A DNA stretch of 64,000 nucleotides from Pseudolysobacter antarcticus (GCF_004168365.1 NZ_CP035704.1:3472001-3536000); one strand, 5' to 3'. Shown: positions 1 through 8,414, numbered from the stretch's first letter. Translations and numbers: made by a program. The notes: generated by a model from the letters alone, not told the origin.

Positions 1-85
1 CAGCCTTGAGCTTTTTGGCTTTTTCGGCGACGACCATGATCGCGCTGGGCTTGGCCCGGCTCATACGCTCAGCTAATTGCAGCAT
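1..85 (-). CDS. Pyridoxal-phosphate aminotransferase, aspartate aminotransferase-like (5' end only)
   Basis: Only the first 28 codons lie in the window and the rest runs off the left edge. The reading starts MLQLAERMSRAKPSAIMVV and continues with a Lys/Ala-rich helix. That is the N-terminal pattern of class I/II aminotransferases of the AspC type (L-[AS]-x-R-x-x-x-x-K-P-S, then A-x-x-K-A-x-x-L-K). Family members transfer the amino group between aspartate or another amino acid and 2-oxoglutarate using PLP. An internal Met at position 64 is an alternative start, and neither start has a clear ribosome binding site. The substrate cannot be judged because the catalytic domain is outside the window. 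Confidence 0.6.
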   Translation of the reverse strand, partial: MLQLAERMSRAKPSAIMVVAEKAKKLKA

Positions 86-301
86 GGGGAGATTCTCGAG
101 GTGGGTGGAATCGAAGCGCCGTGTTGCGGCGCAATATTCTAGCATAAAGAGCGCATAATCATGCGCCGTTTTTGTGCGCGAATCTGTAGGTCGAAGATGC
201 GGATGGTGCCAGTACTTTCGGCATCTTGTATCCGGCTTGATCGCCCTTATTTTGGCGCGCATCCGTTAAGCGCGACGCGGCCGTTTTATCAAGGACCATC
301 C

Positions 302-1540
302 ATGCAAGTCAGTGAAATCGAAGCAAGAGTTCCCGGGGTGATTCCAGCGGCGGAAAACTCCACCGACTTTGGCATCCTCGGCGCGATCAGTGCATCGCAT
401 TTTCTCAACGATATGATCCAGTCGCTGATTTTTGCGATCTACCCGGTGCTGCAGAGCGGATTCGATTTGAGCTTCGCCCAGATCGGCATGATCACGTTGA
501 CGTATCAGATCACCGCTTCGTTATTGCAGCCAGCGGTCGGCTTGTATACCGATCGCCGACCGCTGCCGTATTCGCTGCCGATCGGCATGGGTTTCACCTT
601 GCTGGGCTTGCTGCTGCTTTCGGTCGCGCCGACGTTTCCGCTGTTGCTGCTCGCCGCCGGATTGGTCGGCATGGGCTCGTCGGTATTTCATCCGGAATCT
701 TCGCGTGTCGCGCGCATGGCTTCGGGCGGGCGCCATGGCCTCGCGCAATCGGTGTTTCAGGTTGGCGGCAACATGGGCTCATCGCTTGGGCCGCTGCTGG
801 CCGCATGGATCATCGTGCCGCGCGGACGTGGCAGTGTGGCGTGGTTTTCGCTGGCGGCGCTGCTCGCGATATTTTTGCTGCTGAAAGTCAGCCACTGGTA
901 CAAGTTGCATCGCCACGGCGTGCGCGGCAAACCGCAAGCGCGGCGCGCAAATCAGCCAGTTTTATCGCGCTCGAAAATATTCTGGTCACTGCTGATACTC
1001 GGCCTGCTGATCTTCTCGAAGTATTTTTATCTGGCCAGCCTGAGCAGTTATTACACGTTTTACCTGATCCACAAATTCGGTGTTCCGGTACAAAGTGCAC
1101 AAGTATATTTGTTCATTTTTCTGTTTTCGGTAGCCGCCGGCACCTTGATCGGCGGGCCGATCGGCGATCGCATCGGTCGCAAATACGTGATCTGGTGCTC
1201 GATCCTCGGCGTCGCGCCATTCACGCTGATATTGCCTTACGCGAGCCTGTTCTGGACCGGCGCGCTGACCGTGATCATCGGCCTGATTCTGGCGTCGGCA
1301 TTCTCGGCAATTCTGGTCTATGCGCAGGAGCTGATTCCGGGCAAGGTCGGCACGATTTCCGGATTGTTTTTCGGCTTCGCTTTCGGCATGGGCGGCATCG
1401 GCGCCGCAGTGCTCGGACATCTGGCTGATCTGCACGGCATCGAATATGTGTATCAACTGTGCGCGTTCCTGCCGCTGATCGGCATCATCACCGTGTTCCT
1501 GCCAAATCTGGAAAAAACCAGACCCACCCTCGCCGCATGA
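302..1540 (+). CDS. MFS transporter, fosmidomycin-resistance (Fsr) type
   Basis: A 412-residue inner-membrane protein with about twelve hydrophobic segments in two halves joined by a basic loop near residues 205-225 (H-x-H-G-V-R-G-K). The second half has the MFS loop motif GDRIGRK. The early sequence SHFLNDMIQSLIFAIYPVL and the phrase SSVFHPESSRVARMASGGR are typical of the Fsr subfamily, which exports fosmidomycin and other compounds by proton antiport. The ATG at 302 is chosen because AAGGA lies six bases upstream (291-295). The frame is open back to 161, but the extra N-terminus is Arg/Cys-rich and lacks transporter character. The gene stands alone. The natural substrate is unknown, and the Fsr name is a family assignment only. 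Confidence 0.85.
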   Translation: MQVSEIEARVPGVIPAAENSTDFGILGAISASHFLNDMIQSLIFAIYPVLQSGFDLSFAQIGMITLTYQITASLLQPAVGLYTDRRPLPYSLPIGMGFTLLGLLLLSVAPTFPLLLLAAGLVGMGSSVFHPESSRVARMASGGRHGLAQSVFQVGGNMGSSLGPLLAAWIIVPRGRGSVAWFSLAALLAIFLLLKVSHWYKLHRHGVRGKPQARRANQPVLSRSKIFWSLLILGLLIFSKYFYLASLSSYYTFYLIHKFGVPVQSAQVYLFIFLFSVAAGTLIGGPIGDRIGRKYVIWCSILGVAPFTLILPYASLFWTGALTVIIGLILASAFSAILVYAQELIPGKVGTISGLFFGFAFGMGGIGAAVLGHLADLHGIEYVYQLCAFLPLIGIITVFLPNLEKTRPTLAA

Positions 1541-1717
1541 ATGTTTGATCGCGATTCGTCAATGCGCCGGTCAATATCGGCGAAGTGCAAACTTGTGTAA
1601 CTCGCGTGCAATTCGCCACGCCGGGTACTACATTAGCGCCGCTGTCGCCGAGCGATCCCTCGCACCAGCAACAACTGCGGAATGCAGCACCCTCCCTACT
1701 TTACGAGGAAATTCACC

Positions 1718-1966
1718 ATGCATCTTATCTGGACTATCTTGATTGGTTTTGTCGTCGGCTTTCTCGCAAAAATGCTTACGCCGGGCCGCGATCCGAGCGG
1801 CTTTTTCATCACCTCCGCGATTGGCATCGCCGGCTCTCTCATCGCCACCTATGTCGGGCAGGCGATGCACTGGTACGCGGTTGGACAATCCGCCGGATTT
1901 ATCGGCGCGCTGATCGGCGCGATCGTGCTGCTGGCGGTTTATCACATGGTGCGCAAACCGTCTTAA
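1718..1966 (+). CDS. GlsB/YeaQ/YmgE family stress-response membrane protein
   Basis: An 82-residue protein with three hydrophobic segments (about residues 3-18, 27-44 and 53-73) rich in Gly, Ala and Ile. The starts GFVVGFLAKMLTPG and SGFFITSAIGIAGSL match the transglycosylase-associated/GlsB (YeaQ/YmgE) family of small inner-membrane proteins. Their transcription often responds to general stress and their molecular role is unsettled. The ATG at 1718 is preferred over an in-frame ATG 12 codons upstream because GAGG sits at 1705-1708. The next gene begins 31 bases downstream on the same strand, so the two may be co-transcribed. Confidence 0.8.
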   Translation: MHLIWTILIGFVVGFLAKMLTPGRDPSGFFITSAIGIAGSLIATYVGQAMHWYAVGQSAGFIGALIGAIVLLAVYHMVRKPS

Positions 1967-1997
1967 TTCGGATTCATCATTCCTGGAGGATTGCGTC

Positions 1998-2504
1998 ATG
2001 GGATTTTCAGATTTATTGAAACAATATCTCGGCGGCGCCACCGCACCGGTCAATGCGGATGCGGCTGATCATTATCACGAGATCGCTGCAGCCGCGCCGG
2101 CGTCGGTAGTGAGCGAGGGCATTGCCGCGGCAATGCGTTCGGATCAAACGCCGCCGTTCGGCCAGATGGTTTCGTCGATGTTCAACAACGCCACGCCGGA
2201 ACAGCGCAGCGCGATGCTGAATCAATTGCTCGGCTCGCTTGATCCGAAAGTTGCGGCCAGCCTCGGCGGCCCACTCGGTGCGCTTGTGCAAGGCGGTGGT
2301 GCCACGAACATCACGCCACAACAAGCTTCGACCATTACGCCGGATCAAGTGCAGCAAGCCGCCTCGCAGGCCGAGCAACACGCGCCGAGCATCATCGACA
2401 CGATGAGCGATTTTTATGCGCAACATGCCGGGTTGGTGAAAACATTGGGCAGCGCTGCGTTGACGATTGCCTTGGCGAAGATGGCGAATCGCACGCACGC
2501 TTGA
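1998..2504 (+). CDS. Conserved hypothetical protein, Ala/Gln-rich
   Basis: A 168-residue soluble-looking protein that I do not recognise by name. It begins MGFSDLLKQYLGG, continues with an Ala-rich helical stretch, then a segment QQASTITPDQVQQAASQAEQ, and ends in an amphipathic helix. The overall look (short repeated helices, S-x-L-G-G-P-L-G-A-L) recalls DUF937-type proteins found next to stress membrane proteins, but I cannot confirm that. TGGAGGA precedes the ATG with good spacing. It follows the GlsB-like gene closely, and a strong hairpin with a T-run follows it, so the pair looks like a small stress-type transcription unit. No signal peptide is seen. Confidence 0.65.
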   Translation: MGFSDLLKQYLGGATAPVNADAADHYHEIAAAAPASVVSEGIAAAMRSDQTPPFGQMVSSMFNNATPEQRSAMLNQLLGSLDPKVAASLGGPLGALVQGGGATNITPQQASTITPDQVQQAASQAEQHAPSIIDTMSDFYAQHAGLVKTLGSAALTIALAKMANRTHA

Positions 2505-2525
2505 TTTGAGAGTCTGGTTTTGAAA

Positions 2526-2560
2526 ACAGCGCCGACAATTCATGTCGGCGCTGTTTTTTT
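2526..2560 (+). terminator. Rho-independent terminator
   Basis: A perfect 12-bp stem (2526-2537 with 2543-2554, core ACAGCGCCGACA) with a 5-base loop, followed directly by a run of T. It lies about 20 bases past the stop at 2504 and closes the GlsB-like/hypothetical unit. Confidence 0.9.
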
Positions 2561-2686
2561 GGAGCGAGGCGAACTCGGCGATTTGCGGCTAGGCATCCAT
2601 TAACATGAAGGAACTATCCTCTCCCGCCGAGTGTTGGCACCATGTTTCCTGAAGTGCTCCCGGCCCTCAGCATTAGAGTTCAAGCG

Positions 2687-3028
2687 TTAAGGCGACTCGC
2701 GCTGGCCACCGTAAAGTAACTTGTGGAAACCACGGCCTGTCATGCCGGTAAAAAGGACGAAGGCCCAGCCGAGAAAATACAGGAACGTGCAAAGCCAATA
2801 GCCTAATGGATTTTGACTTTGCGTGCCCAACTCGAAGCAGATGTATTGCCCGTGATTTACAGTGAAGGCTTGGCACCCAGCGGGAAAAGTTGCAGCAATC
2901 TCTAGGGGTGCGTCAGTTACAGGTAAAGCGCCTTGCCAGGGTGCATAGAGAAAAAATAGGCGCAACGTGCAAATAAAGACGATGACTTGGGTCAAGGCCC
3001 AGCAGATATCTTTTGCACGCTGCGACAT
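2687..3028 (-). CDS. Small membrane protein of unknown function
   Basis: A 113-residue protein I do not recognise. It has two clear hydrophobic segments, about residues 10-29 (ALTQVIVFICTLRLFFLYA) and 77-96 (YWLCTFLYFLGWAFVLFTG). They are separated by a roughly 45-residue polar region with two Cys (Cys53 and Cys64), which could face the periplasm and form a disulfide. It starts 12 bases after the stop of the cyclophilin gene and so probably shares its transcript. The ribosome binding site is weak (ACGGA about nine bases upstream). Codon use looks less GC-biased than its neighbours. It could be a lineage-specific gene. Confidence 0.5.
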   Translation of the reverse strand: MSQRAKDICWALTQVIVFICTLRLFFLYAPWQGALPVTDAPLEIAATFPAGCQAFTVNHGQYICFELGTQSQNPLGYWLCTFLYFLGWAFVLFTGMTGRGFHKLLYGGQRESP

Positions 3029-3040
3029 AAATATCCGTAA

Positions 3041-3556
3041 CTATTTCTTCAACACCGCGTTCCAGCTATCAACCTTGGCCTGCGTCTTCGCAAACAACGC
3101 GGTGGTATCGCCATTGATCGTGATCGATTCGATCTTGTCGCCGCCACGAATCTGATCGACTACTTTCTGGTCGTCGGCCGACAGCACTTCACCGAACACG
3201 GTGTGCTTGCCATCGAGCCACGATGTGGCCGTGTGGGTGATGAAAAACTGGCTGCCGTTGGTGCCGGGGCCGGCATTCGCCATCGACAAAATGCCCGGCT
3301 TGCTGTGACGCAAGGTCGGCACGATTTCATCCTCGAAACGATAACCCGGACCACCCGTGCCCGAACCGAGCGGGCAGCCGCCCTGGATCATGAAATCCGG
3401 AATGACGCGGTGAAAACTCAGTCCATCATAGAACTTGTTCTGCACCAGATTGACAAAATTGGCGACCGTAACCGGCGTCTGCTCGGCGAACAGGCGCACG
3501 TGAATATGGCCGCGCGACGTAGCGAAATCGGCGATGAGTTCGTTGCTTGTGCTCAT
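3041..3556 (-). CDS. ppiB: Peptidyl-prolyl cis-trans isomerase, cyclophilin type (PpiB-like, cytoplasmic)
   Basis: A 171-residue single-domain cyclophilin that catalyses proline cis/trans isomerisation during protein folding. The diagnostic segments are present: [13 protein letters not shown] (catalytic Arg in FHRV), the [12 protein letters not shown] active-site strand and the [12 protein letters not shown] loop containing the cyclosporin-site Trp. There is no signal peptide, so it should act in the cytoplasm like PpiB. The ATG at 3556 is preceded by GAGGA. An upstream in-frame ATG at 3580 would add eight basic residues without a binding site. It is divergent from typA and upstream of a small membrane protein gene. 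Confidence 0.9.
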   Translation of the reverse strand: MSTSNELIADFATSRGHIHVRLFAEQTPVTVANFVNLVQNKFYDGLSFHRVIPDFMIQGGCPLGSGTGGPGYRFEDEIVPTLRHSKPGILSMANAGPGTNGSQFFITHTATSWLDGKHTVFGEVLSADDQKVVDQIRGGDKIESITINGDTTALFAKTQAKVDSWNAVLKK

Positions 3557-3751
3557 GATCTTTCCTCGGCGAAAACGCACATGATACCCGACCTGCAGAT
3601 GAACGGCCCGCTAGCGAATGCCATCAAAAACGATCGAAACGTGCTGCGATGCGGAAAGTTACATAAAAGCCAGCTATAATCCCGGGTTGTCCCGCCTGAC
3701 GGCGTCCATTACTCCCAAGCGGCCCCGCCCGTCGGCGCCGCGAGTCCGCAT

Positions 3752-5584
3752 ATGTCCATCGAAAAACTCCGCAATATCGCCATCGTCGCCCACGTCGATC
3801 ATGGCAAGACCACCCTCGTCGATTGCCTGCTGAAACAGTCCGGCACATTCAGCGAGCGCACCGTGCTGGCCGAGCGCGTGATGGATTCGAACGACCAGGA
3901 AAAGGAACGCGGCATCACCATCCTGGCCAAGAACACCGCGATCTCGTGGCGCGACAACCGCATCAACATCGTCGATACCCCAGGCCATGCCGACTTCGGT
4001 GGCGAAGTTGAGCGCGTTTTGTCGATGGTCGACTCGGTGCTGATCCTGGTCGATGCGATGGACGGCCCTATGCCGCAGACGCGTTTTGTGACGCAGAAAG
4101 CGTTCGACATGGGTTTCAAGCCGATCGTCGTGATCAACAAGATCGACCGTCCGGGTGCACGTCCTGACTGGGTGCTGGATCAGACCTTCGACTTGTTCGA
4201 TCGCCTCGGCGCGACCGATGAGCAGCTGGATTTCCCGGTCGTCTACGCCTCGGCTTTGCACGGTTACGCCAGCCTGAGCAACGAAGCGCGCGAAGGCGAC
4301 ATGGTGCCGTTGTACGAGGCGATCATGCAGCACGTGAAGGCGCCGGACGTCGATCCCGATGGCCCGTTCCAGATGCGCATCAGCCAGCTCGACTACAACA
4401 GTTATGTTGGCCTGATCGGCATCGGCCGCATCCAGCGCGGCAAGGTGCGCACCAATCAGCCGGTCAGCATCGTCGATCGCGAAGGCAAAAAACGCCAGGG
4501 CAAGATTCTGCAGGTGCTCGGTTTCATGGGTCTCGAACGCCGCGAAGTGCCCGAGGCCTATGCCGGTGACATCGTCGCGATTTCGGGCATCGAAGGTCTG
4601 AGTATTTCCGACACCGTGTGCCAGCTCGATACGCCCGAAGCGCTGCCCGCGCTGACCGTCGACGAACCGACCATCACGATGACGTTCCAGGTGAACAATT
4701 CGCCGTTCGCCGGCAACAAGGATCGCAGCGGTGGCAAGTTCATCACGAGTCGCCAGATCCGCGAACGTCTCGAACGCGAAACGCTGCACAACGTCGCGCT
4801 GAAAGTCGAAGAAGGCACCGACCCGGACAAGTTCCAGGTTTCCGGTCGTGGCGAATTGCATCTGTCGGTGCTGATCGAAACCATGCGTCGCGAAGGCTAC
4901 GAACTGGCCGTATCGCGTCCGGAAGTGATCATCAAGGAAATCGATGGCAAGCTGCAGGAGCCGATCGAACAGCTGGTGGTCGACGTCGAGGAACAGCATC
5001 AGGGTGGCGTGATGGAACGTCTCGGCATGCGCCGCGGTGCGCTCAAGAACATGGAGTCGGACGGTCGCGGTCGCACGCGCTTGGATTACCAGATTCCGGC
5101 CCGCGGCCTGATCGGTTTCCAGACTGAATTCCGCACACTGACGCAGGGTTCCGGCTTGTTGTTCCACGTCTTCGATCATTACGGTCCGAAGTCCGAAGGC
5201 GCGATCGCCAAACGCCAGAACGGCGTGATGATTTCCAACGGCACTGGCTCGACGCCAGCGTATTCGCTGGTGAGCTTGCAGGAACGCGGACGTATGTTCT
5301 GCAACGATGGCGACCTCGTTTATGAAGGACAGCTGGTCGGTATTCATGCGAAGGACAACGACCTGACCGTGAACGCGCTCAAACCGAAGCCGCTGACCAA
5401 TATGCGCGCCGCCGGCAAGGACGAAACCATTCCGCTGACGCCGGCCATCAAGATGACGCTGGAGCAGGCTCTGGAGTTCATCGAAGAAGACGAACTGGTC
5501 GAGATCACGCCGAAGGAAATCCGCCTGCGCAAGCGTGCGCTGACCGAAAACGATCGCAAGAAAGCATCGCGTTCCGGTAGCTAA
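3752..5584 (+). CDS. typA: Ribosome-associated GTPase TypA/BipA
   Basis: A 610-residue translational GTPase of the EF-G family that binds 70S ribosomes and is needed for growth under stress and for efficient 50S assembly in other bacteria. The G domain shows the P-loop AHVDHGKT (residues 13-20), the switch region ERGITI, DTPGHAD and NKID. EF-G-like domains follow, with the TypA-specific C-terminal domain ([17 protein letters not shown] onward). The length is normal for the family. A TATAAT at 3675-3680 could be its -10 box, but no good -35 is placed. The ribosome binding site is weak. A strong hairpin follows the stop. Confidence 0.97.
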   Translation: MSIEKLRNIAIVAHVDHGKTTLVDCLLKQSGTFSERTVLAERVMDSNDQEKERGITILAKNTAISWRDNRINIVDTPGHADFGGEVERVLSMVDSVLILVDAMDGPMPQTRFVTQKAFDMGFKPIVVINKIDRPGARPDWVLDQTFDLFDRLGATDEQLDFPVVYASALHGYASLSNEAREGDMVPLYEAIMQHVKAPDVDPDGPFQMRISQLDYNSYVGLIGIGRIQRGKVRTNQPVSIVDREGKKRQGKILQVLGFMGLERREVPEAYAGDIVAISGIEGLSISDTVCQLDTPEALPALTVDEPTITMTFQVNNSPFAGNKDRSGGKFITSRQIRERLERETLHNVALKVEEGTDPDKFQVSGRGELHLSVLIETMRREGYELAVSRPEVIIKEIDGKLQEPIEQLVVDVEEQHQGGVMERLGMRRGALKNMESDGRGRTRLDYQIPARGLIGFQTEFRTLTQGSGLLFHVFDHYGPKSEGAIAKRQNGVMISNGTGSTPAYSLVSLQERGRMFCNDGDLVYEGQLVGIHAKDNDLTVNALKPKPLTNMRAAGKDETIPLTPAIKMTLEQALEFIEEDELVEITPKEIRLRKRALTENDRKKASRSGS

Positions 5585-5593
5585 AGCGTATTG

Positions 5594-5624
5594 ACACACT
5601 GCGGTTGCAACGACCGCAGTGTGT
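5594..5624 (+). terminator. Hairpin after typA, possible terminator
   Basis: A perfect 12-bp stem (5594-5605 with 5613-5624, ACACACTGCGGT) with a 7-base loop begins ten bases after the typA stop. There is no T-run behind it, so it may be an RNA 3'-end stabiliser or an inefficient terminator. Confidence 0.5.
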
Positions 5625-5728
5625 GGAATCGATACTTTATGGATTCCGCCGTGGCTTCGTGACGACCAGTAAAATCGCGGCGAAGCGAATCTAGCAATGG
5701 CGATCAATCGCCAACGGACACAAGCCGC

Positions 5729-6145
5729 ATGACACCGAAGTGGACTGACGCCCAGATCAAGCTCATCCGCGAGCAGGTTGACGCGGAAATGTCACAATTT
5801 GCGGCGAAGATGACCGAAGTGCAGACGATGATCGTCTCGACTTCCGATGGTCGTCCGCTGACCGCATTTTTCTCCACGTCGGGTGACAAGAACCGCATCG
5901 GCGCGATGATCAGCTCACTGCTGGCGGTATGCGAAACGGCAAGCAGGGAGCTTGTTGCCGGTCGTTGTCTGAGCGCAATCGTCAGCGCTGAAAATGCGAA
6001 TGTCGTGGTGCTCAGGGTCGGCGGCACGAACAGCCAGTTTGTGCTTGCGGTTGCCTTCGATGCCAAGCTGATGCTTGGCACAGCGTTGCGCATGACCCAT
6101 GATTTTGGCGATCTTGTCGCGCGGATCGTCGCTACACCGTTTTAA
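5729..6145 (+). CDS. Roadblock/LC7 domain protein (MglB-like), first of two
   Basis: A 138-residue protein with the alternating helix/strand pattern of the roadblock/LC7 fold. A long N-terminal helix (residues 5-28) precedes the strand VQTMIVSTSDGRPLTAFF, then a helix (GAMISSLLAVCETASREL), three strands (SAIVSAENANVVVLRVG, QFVLAVAFD) and a C-terminal helix. In Myxococcus MglB and in actinobacterial conservons such proteins regulate or activate a small Ras-like GTPase. One is encoded four genes downstream (7875-8402), in the same direction. The ribosome binding site is weak (GGA nine bases upstream). The fold call is by eye, and the role as GTPase partner is inferred from context. Confidence 0.65.
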   Translation: MTPKWTDAQIKLIREQVDAEMSQFAAKMTEVQTMIVSTSDGRPLTAFFSTSGDKNRIGAMISSLLAVCETASRELVAGRCLSAIVSAENANVVVLRVGGTNSQFVLAVAFDAKLMLGTALRMTHDFGDLVARIVATPF

Positions 6146-6162
6146 CCATACTTTCGTCGACC

Positions 6163-6191
6163 TTGTTAACGATATCACAATTGTTTACAGT
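6163..6191 (+). promoter_or_regulatory. Candidate sigma70-type promoter before the second roadblock gene
   Basis: TTGTTA (6163-6168) and TACAGT (6186-6191) are separated by 17 bases in an AT-rich stretch that stands out from its surroundings. Each box matches four of six consensus positions. It lies about 150 bases upstream of the gene at 6340. Confidence 0.3.
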
Positions 6192-6339
6192 GGTATTCGG
6201 GAAACGTAAGACATACTCACTGCTGACCTAAACGGCGTACTGCATCGGCAGCTATGCCTCTTCCGCTTGGCAAAATTTTCAAATAGCAGGCGTGACGGCG
6301 CTTCCCGTCGAATGAAATATTCCAGGAATGTGAACCAAC

Positions 6340-6696
6340 ATGGCAAAAATATCTCTTGAGGGCTTGAAACAAATCGACGGATACGTCGCCTCCGCGCTGG
6401 TCGACGGCGACAGCGGCATGGCGATGGCGAAGGACGGCACTGGAATCGATCTCGATCTCGCCAGCGCAGGCAATGCCGAGGTTTTGAAAGCCAAGCGCAA
6501 GGTTGCGCAGATGCTGAAGTTGAACGACACCATCGAAGATCTGCTGATCACGCTGCACAAGCAATATCACCTGCTGCGTCCGCTCGAAGCGAACCAGAAA
6601 GTATTTCTTTATCTCGTCTTGGATCGATCCAAGGCAAACCTCGCGATGGCACGTCACGAATTGAAATCGTTTGAGGGCTCGCTCGATTTTTCCTGA
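6340..6696 (+). CDS. Roadblock/LC7-like protein, second of two
   Basis: A 118-residue protein, clearly different from the first roadblock protein. A helix (LEGLKQIDGYVASALV) leads into the strand SGMAMAKDG, then a charged helix (NAEVLKAKRKVAQML), the strand IEDLLITLHKQYHLLRPL and the strand KVFLYLVLDRSKANLAMAR, ending in a helix. The order fits a roadblock/LC7 domain, and the pattern IEDLLITL-x-x-QYHL-x-RPL looks conserved enough to define a subfamily. It sits in a same-strand cluster with a Ras-like GTPase gene, so a role as GTPase co-regulator is likely but inferred. About 190 bases separate it from the first roadblock gene and 226 from the next gene. Confidence 0.6.
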   Translation: MAKISLEGLKQIDGYVASALVDGDSGMAMAKDGTGIDLDLASAGNAEVLKAKRKVAQMLKLNDTIEDLLITLHKQYHLLRPLEANQKVFLYLVLDRSKANLAMARHELKSFEGSLDFS

Positions 6697-6717
6697 GCAA
6701 GCCGGCAACAACGCGGT

Positions 6718-6739
6718 AACGATCCACGGATGGATCGTT
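6718..6739 (+). other. Perfect hairpin between roadblock gene and 319-residue gene
   Basis: AACGATCCA at 6718-6726 pairs with TGGATCGTT at 6731-6739 around a four-base loop, 22 bases after the stop at 6696. No T-run follows. It may mark a transcript end or a processing site. The remaining intergenic DNA up to 6922 shows no gene I can support. Confidence 0.35.
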
Positions 6740-6922
6740 CATTTGTGGTGACTGATATCTGTTTTCCTGCAAGGCAGCCCGTCCTGGCTGCGCGCAAATA
6801 ATGCCGCCCCGAAAAACTATTCCTGACGACAGCTCTTGTAGCTGGCGTGACTTCGGTTGACTGGATTGTGCAATCAACACCTGTGATCGAGTGCGCTCGC
6901 AGGAACTTGTCGATGACTATTT

Positions 6923-7882
6923 ATGGCTCAACAAATTACGGTTTCGTTGGTCGGACTGGAAAGCAATATCGAGCGCCGCGTCGGCATGGCGATCGACCTG
7001 CTCGCGGCTTCTGGCATCAAGGCACGCATCCTGCCGTGGGATGGCACACGCCGAGACATCGTGATTGCTGATATCGACGATGCCTATGGCCGCTCGGCCG
7101 TGTCGCTCACGCAGCGACGCAAAGATCCGCTGCTGGCGATCTCGGCATCGTCAACATCCAGCGCCGATGCAATACCGGTCGTGCTTGCTACGGCGCAGAT
7201 CGCCGAACTGTCGCGTCGCATCAAGGAAATCATTCAGCCTACCGCCGCGCCAGCAGAAAATGGATCGGGCGAATCGAGCGTCGGCGGCCTGCTCAAGTTA
7301 TGCGTGGATCACGATAATCGCAAAGGTGATTTGCTGGCCAAAAGTGGGCCGTTCTCCATCCTCATTCGTTTTGAAGCGTCGCGCGTCATGGCAAATTCGC
7401 ACAGCGATCTCGCCGCGGCGCGCTCACGGTTGCTCAGCGGTACTTGGACTGCGCAGGCCATCACCAGCGACAAGGCGATGCCGGCGCACTCGGCAATCAC
7501 GCGCAGTCTCGACGCGTTTCTGATTGATGCCTGCGAAGCCGTGGAGCAGGATCTGCCTATGCTCGGCGACACTCGCTATCGGATACCGACTTGGCCGGAC
7601 ATGGGCATCCTCACCGACGATACCAGTGCATTGCGGCTTTCGTCCGCGCTGACACGATCCAGCTTGTCGGTCGCCGATCTCGCACGACGTTGCAACGTCG
7701 ATGTGATCCGCGCCAATGCATTCTGCTGGGCAATGCGTACGAGCGGTTTGCTGATGTCTGACGCCATTGCAGCACCCGAACAAGAATCCGTCCGGCTCGC
7801 GGAAAAAATTTCCGGCTCTTTGTTTTCCCGGCTCGCGCGACGTTTCAATCTTTCTTTCGGTGCGGAAAACGGCAATGCTTGA
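6923..7882 (+). CDS. Unknown protein of a roadblock/GTPase cluster, receiver-like N-terminus and helix-turn-helix-like C-terminus
   Basis: A 319-residue cytoplasmic protein I cannot name. Residues 5-105 alternate strands and helices (ITVSLVGL, helix ERRVGMAIDLLAA, KARILPW, DIVIADID, PLLAISASS, IPVVLAT) like a degenerate response-regulator receiver; DIVIADID lies where the phospho-acceptor strand would be. After a linker (105-122) comes an alpha/beta segment. Residues 245-277 (SSLSVADLARRCNVDVIRA, ending TSGLL) look like a winged-helix motif of the kind seen in the DUF742 proteins of actinobacterial conservons. Its last codons overlap the GTPase start by eight bases, so the two are translationally coupled. 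It may link the roadblock proteins to the GTPase. This reading is inference from pattern only. Confidence 0.6.
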   Translation: MAQQITVSLVGLESNIERRVGMAIDLLAASGIKARILPWDGTRRDIVIADIDDAYGRSAVSLTQRRKDPLLAISASSTSSADAIPVVLATAQIAELSRRIKEIIQPTAAPAENGSGESSVGGLLKLCVDHDNRKGDLLAKSGPFSILIRFEASRVMANSHSDLAAARSRLLSGTWTAQAITSDKAMPAHSAITRSLDAFLIDACEAVEQDLPMLGDTRYRIPTWPDMGILTDDTSALRLSSALTRSSLSVADLARRCNVDVIRANAFCWAMRTSGLLMSDAIAAPEQESVRLAEKISGSLFSRLARRFNLSFGAENGNA

Positions 7883-8402
7883 TGGCCCGATCAAGTTGCT
7901 GTTTGCCGGTCCCGTAGGCGCGGGCAAGACTACCGCGATTCGCGCATTGTCGGATGTCGCACCGGTTTCCACCGAGGTTCCGCTGAGCTCGGGCGCGACG
8001 CTGGAGAAATCCACTACCACGGTCGCGTTCGATTACAGCACGATCCGCATCGACGATGACGACAGCATTCATCTGTATGGTATTCCGGGTCAGGATCATT
8101 TCGACTTCATGCGCCCGATCATCGCCAACGGTGCACTCGGCGTGATCGTGCTGCTGGACGCGACCTCGACATCGTTGCATGACGATTGTGTTCACTGGCT
8201 TTCGTCGCTGGCGGGCATCAACTCCAATCTGCAATTTGTGATCGGCATTTCGAAAACCGACATCGCGCCCGATTTCTCGCTGCACGACGTGCGCAGCGGC
8301 ATGCGCCAATGCGGCATCAATGCGCCAGCGATGTGCGTCGATCCGCGCGATAGCAAACAGTGCACGCAACTAGTGCGCGCGTTGTTGCTGAGCCTGCCGT
8401 AG
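7875..8402 (+). CDS. Small Ras-like GTPase, MglA/conservon type
   Basis: A 175-residue single-domain GTPase. The P-loop GPVGAGKTT is at residues 12-20, a Ser/Thr-rich switch I (STTTVAFDY) at 46-54, the G3 region YGIPGQDHF at 68-76, and the base-recognition motif SKTD at 126-129 in place of the usual NKxD. The length and the G3 form (hydrophobic-PGQ-x-x-F) fit the MglA/CvnD branch of bacterial Ras-like proteins, which cycle between GTP and GDP under roadblock-protein control. The ATG at 7875 lies inside the last codons of the upstream gene (AATGCTTGA), implying coupling. A longer in-frame start at 7767 is rejected because it would add 36 residues inside the other gene. Confidence 0.85.
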   Translation: MLDGPIKLLFAGPVGAGKTTAIRALSDVAPVSTEVPLSSGATLEKSTTTVAFDYSTIRIDDDDSIHLYGIPGQDHFDFMRPIIANGALGVIVLLDATSTSLHDDCVHWLSSLAGINSNLQFVIGISKTDIAPDFSLHDVRSGMRQCGINAPAMCVDPRDSKQCTQLVRALLLSLP

Positions 8403-8414
8403 CGCACGTTCTCT

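Noticed and set aside
3659-3680. A promoter for typA using TTACAT and TATAAT
   Set aside because: The spacing is only ten bases. The TATAAT may still be a -10, but no acceptable -35 is found.
3674-5707. A 677-codon minus-strand frame opposite typA
   Set aside because: It is rich in His, Arg, Val and Asp from reverse reading of TypA codons and has no recognisable start region or domains.
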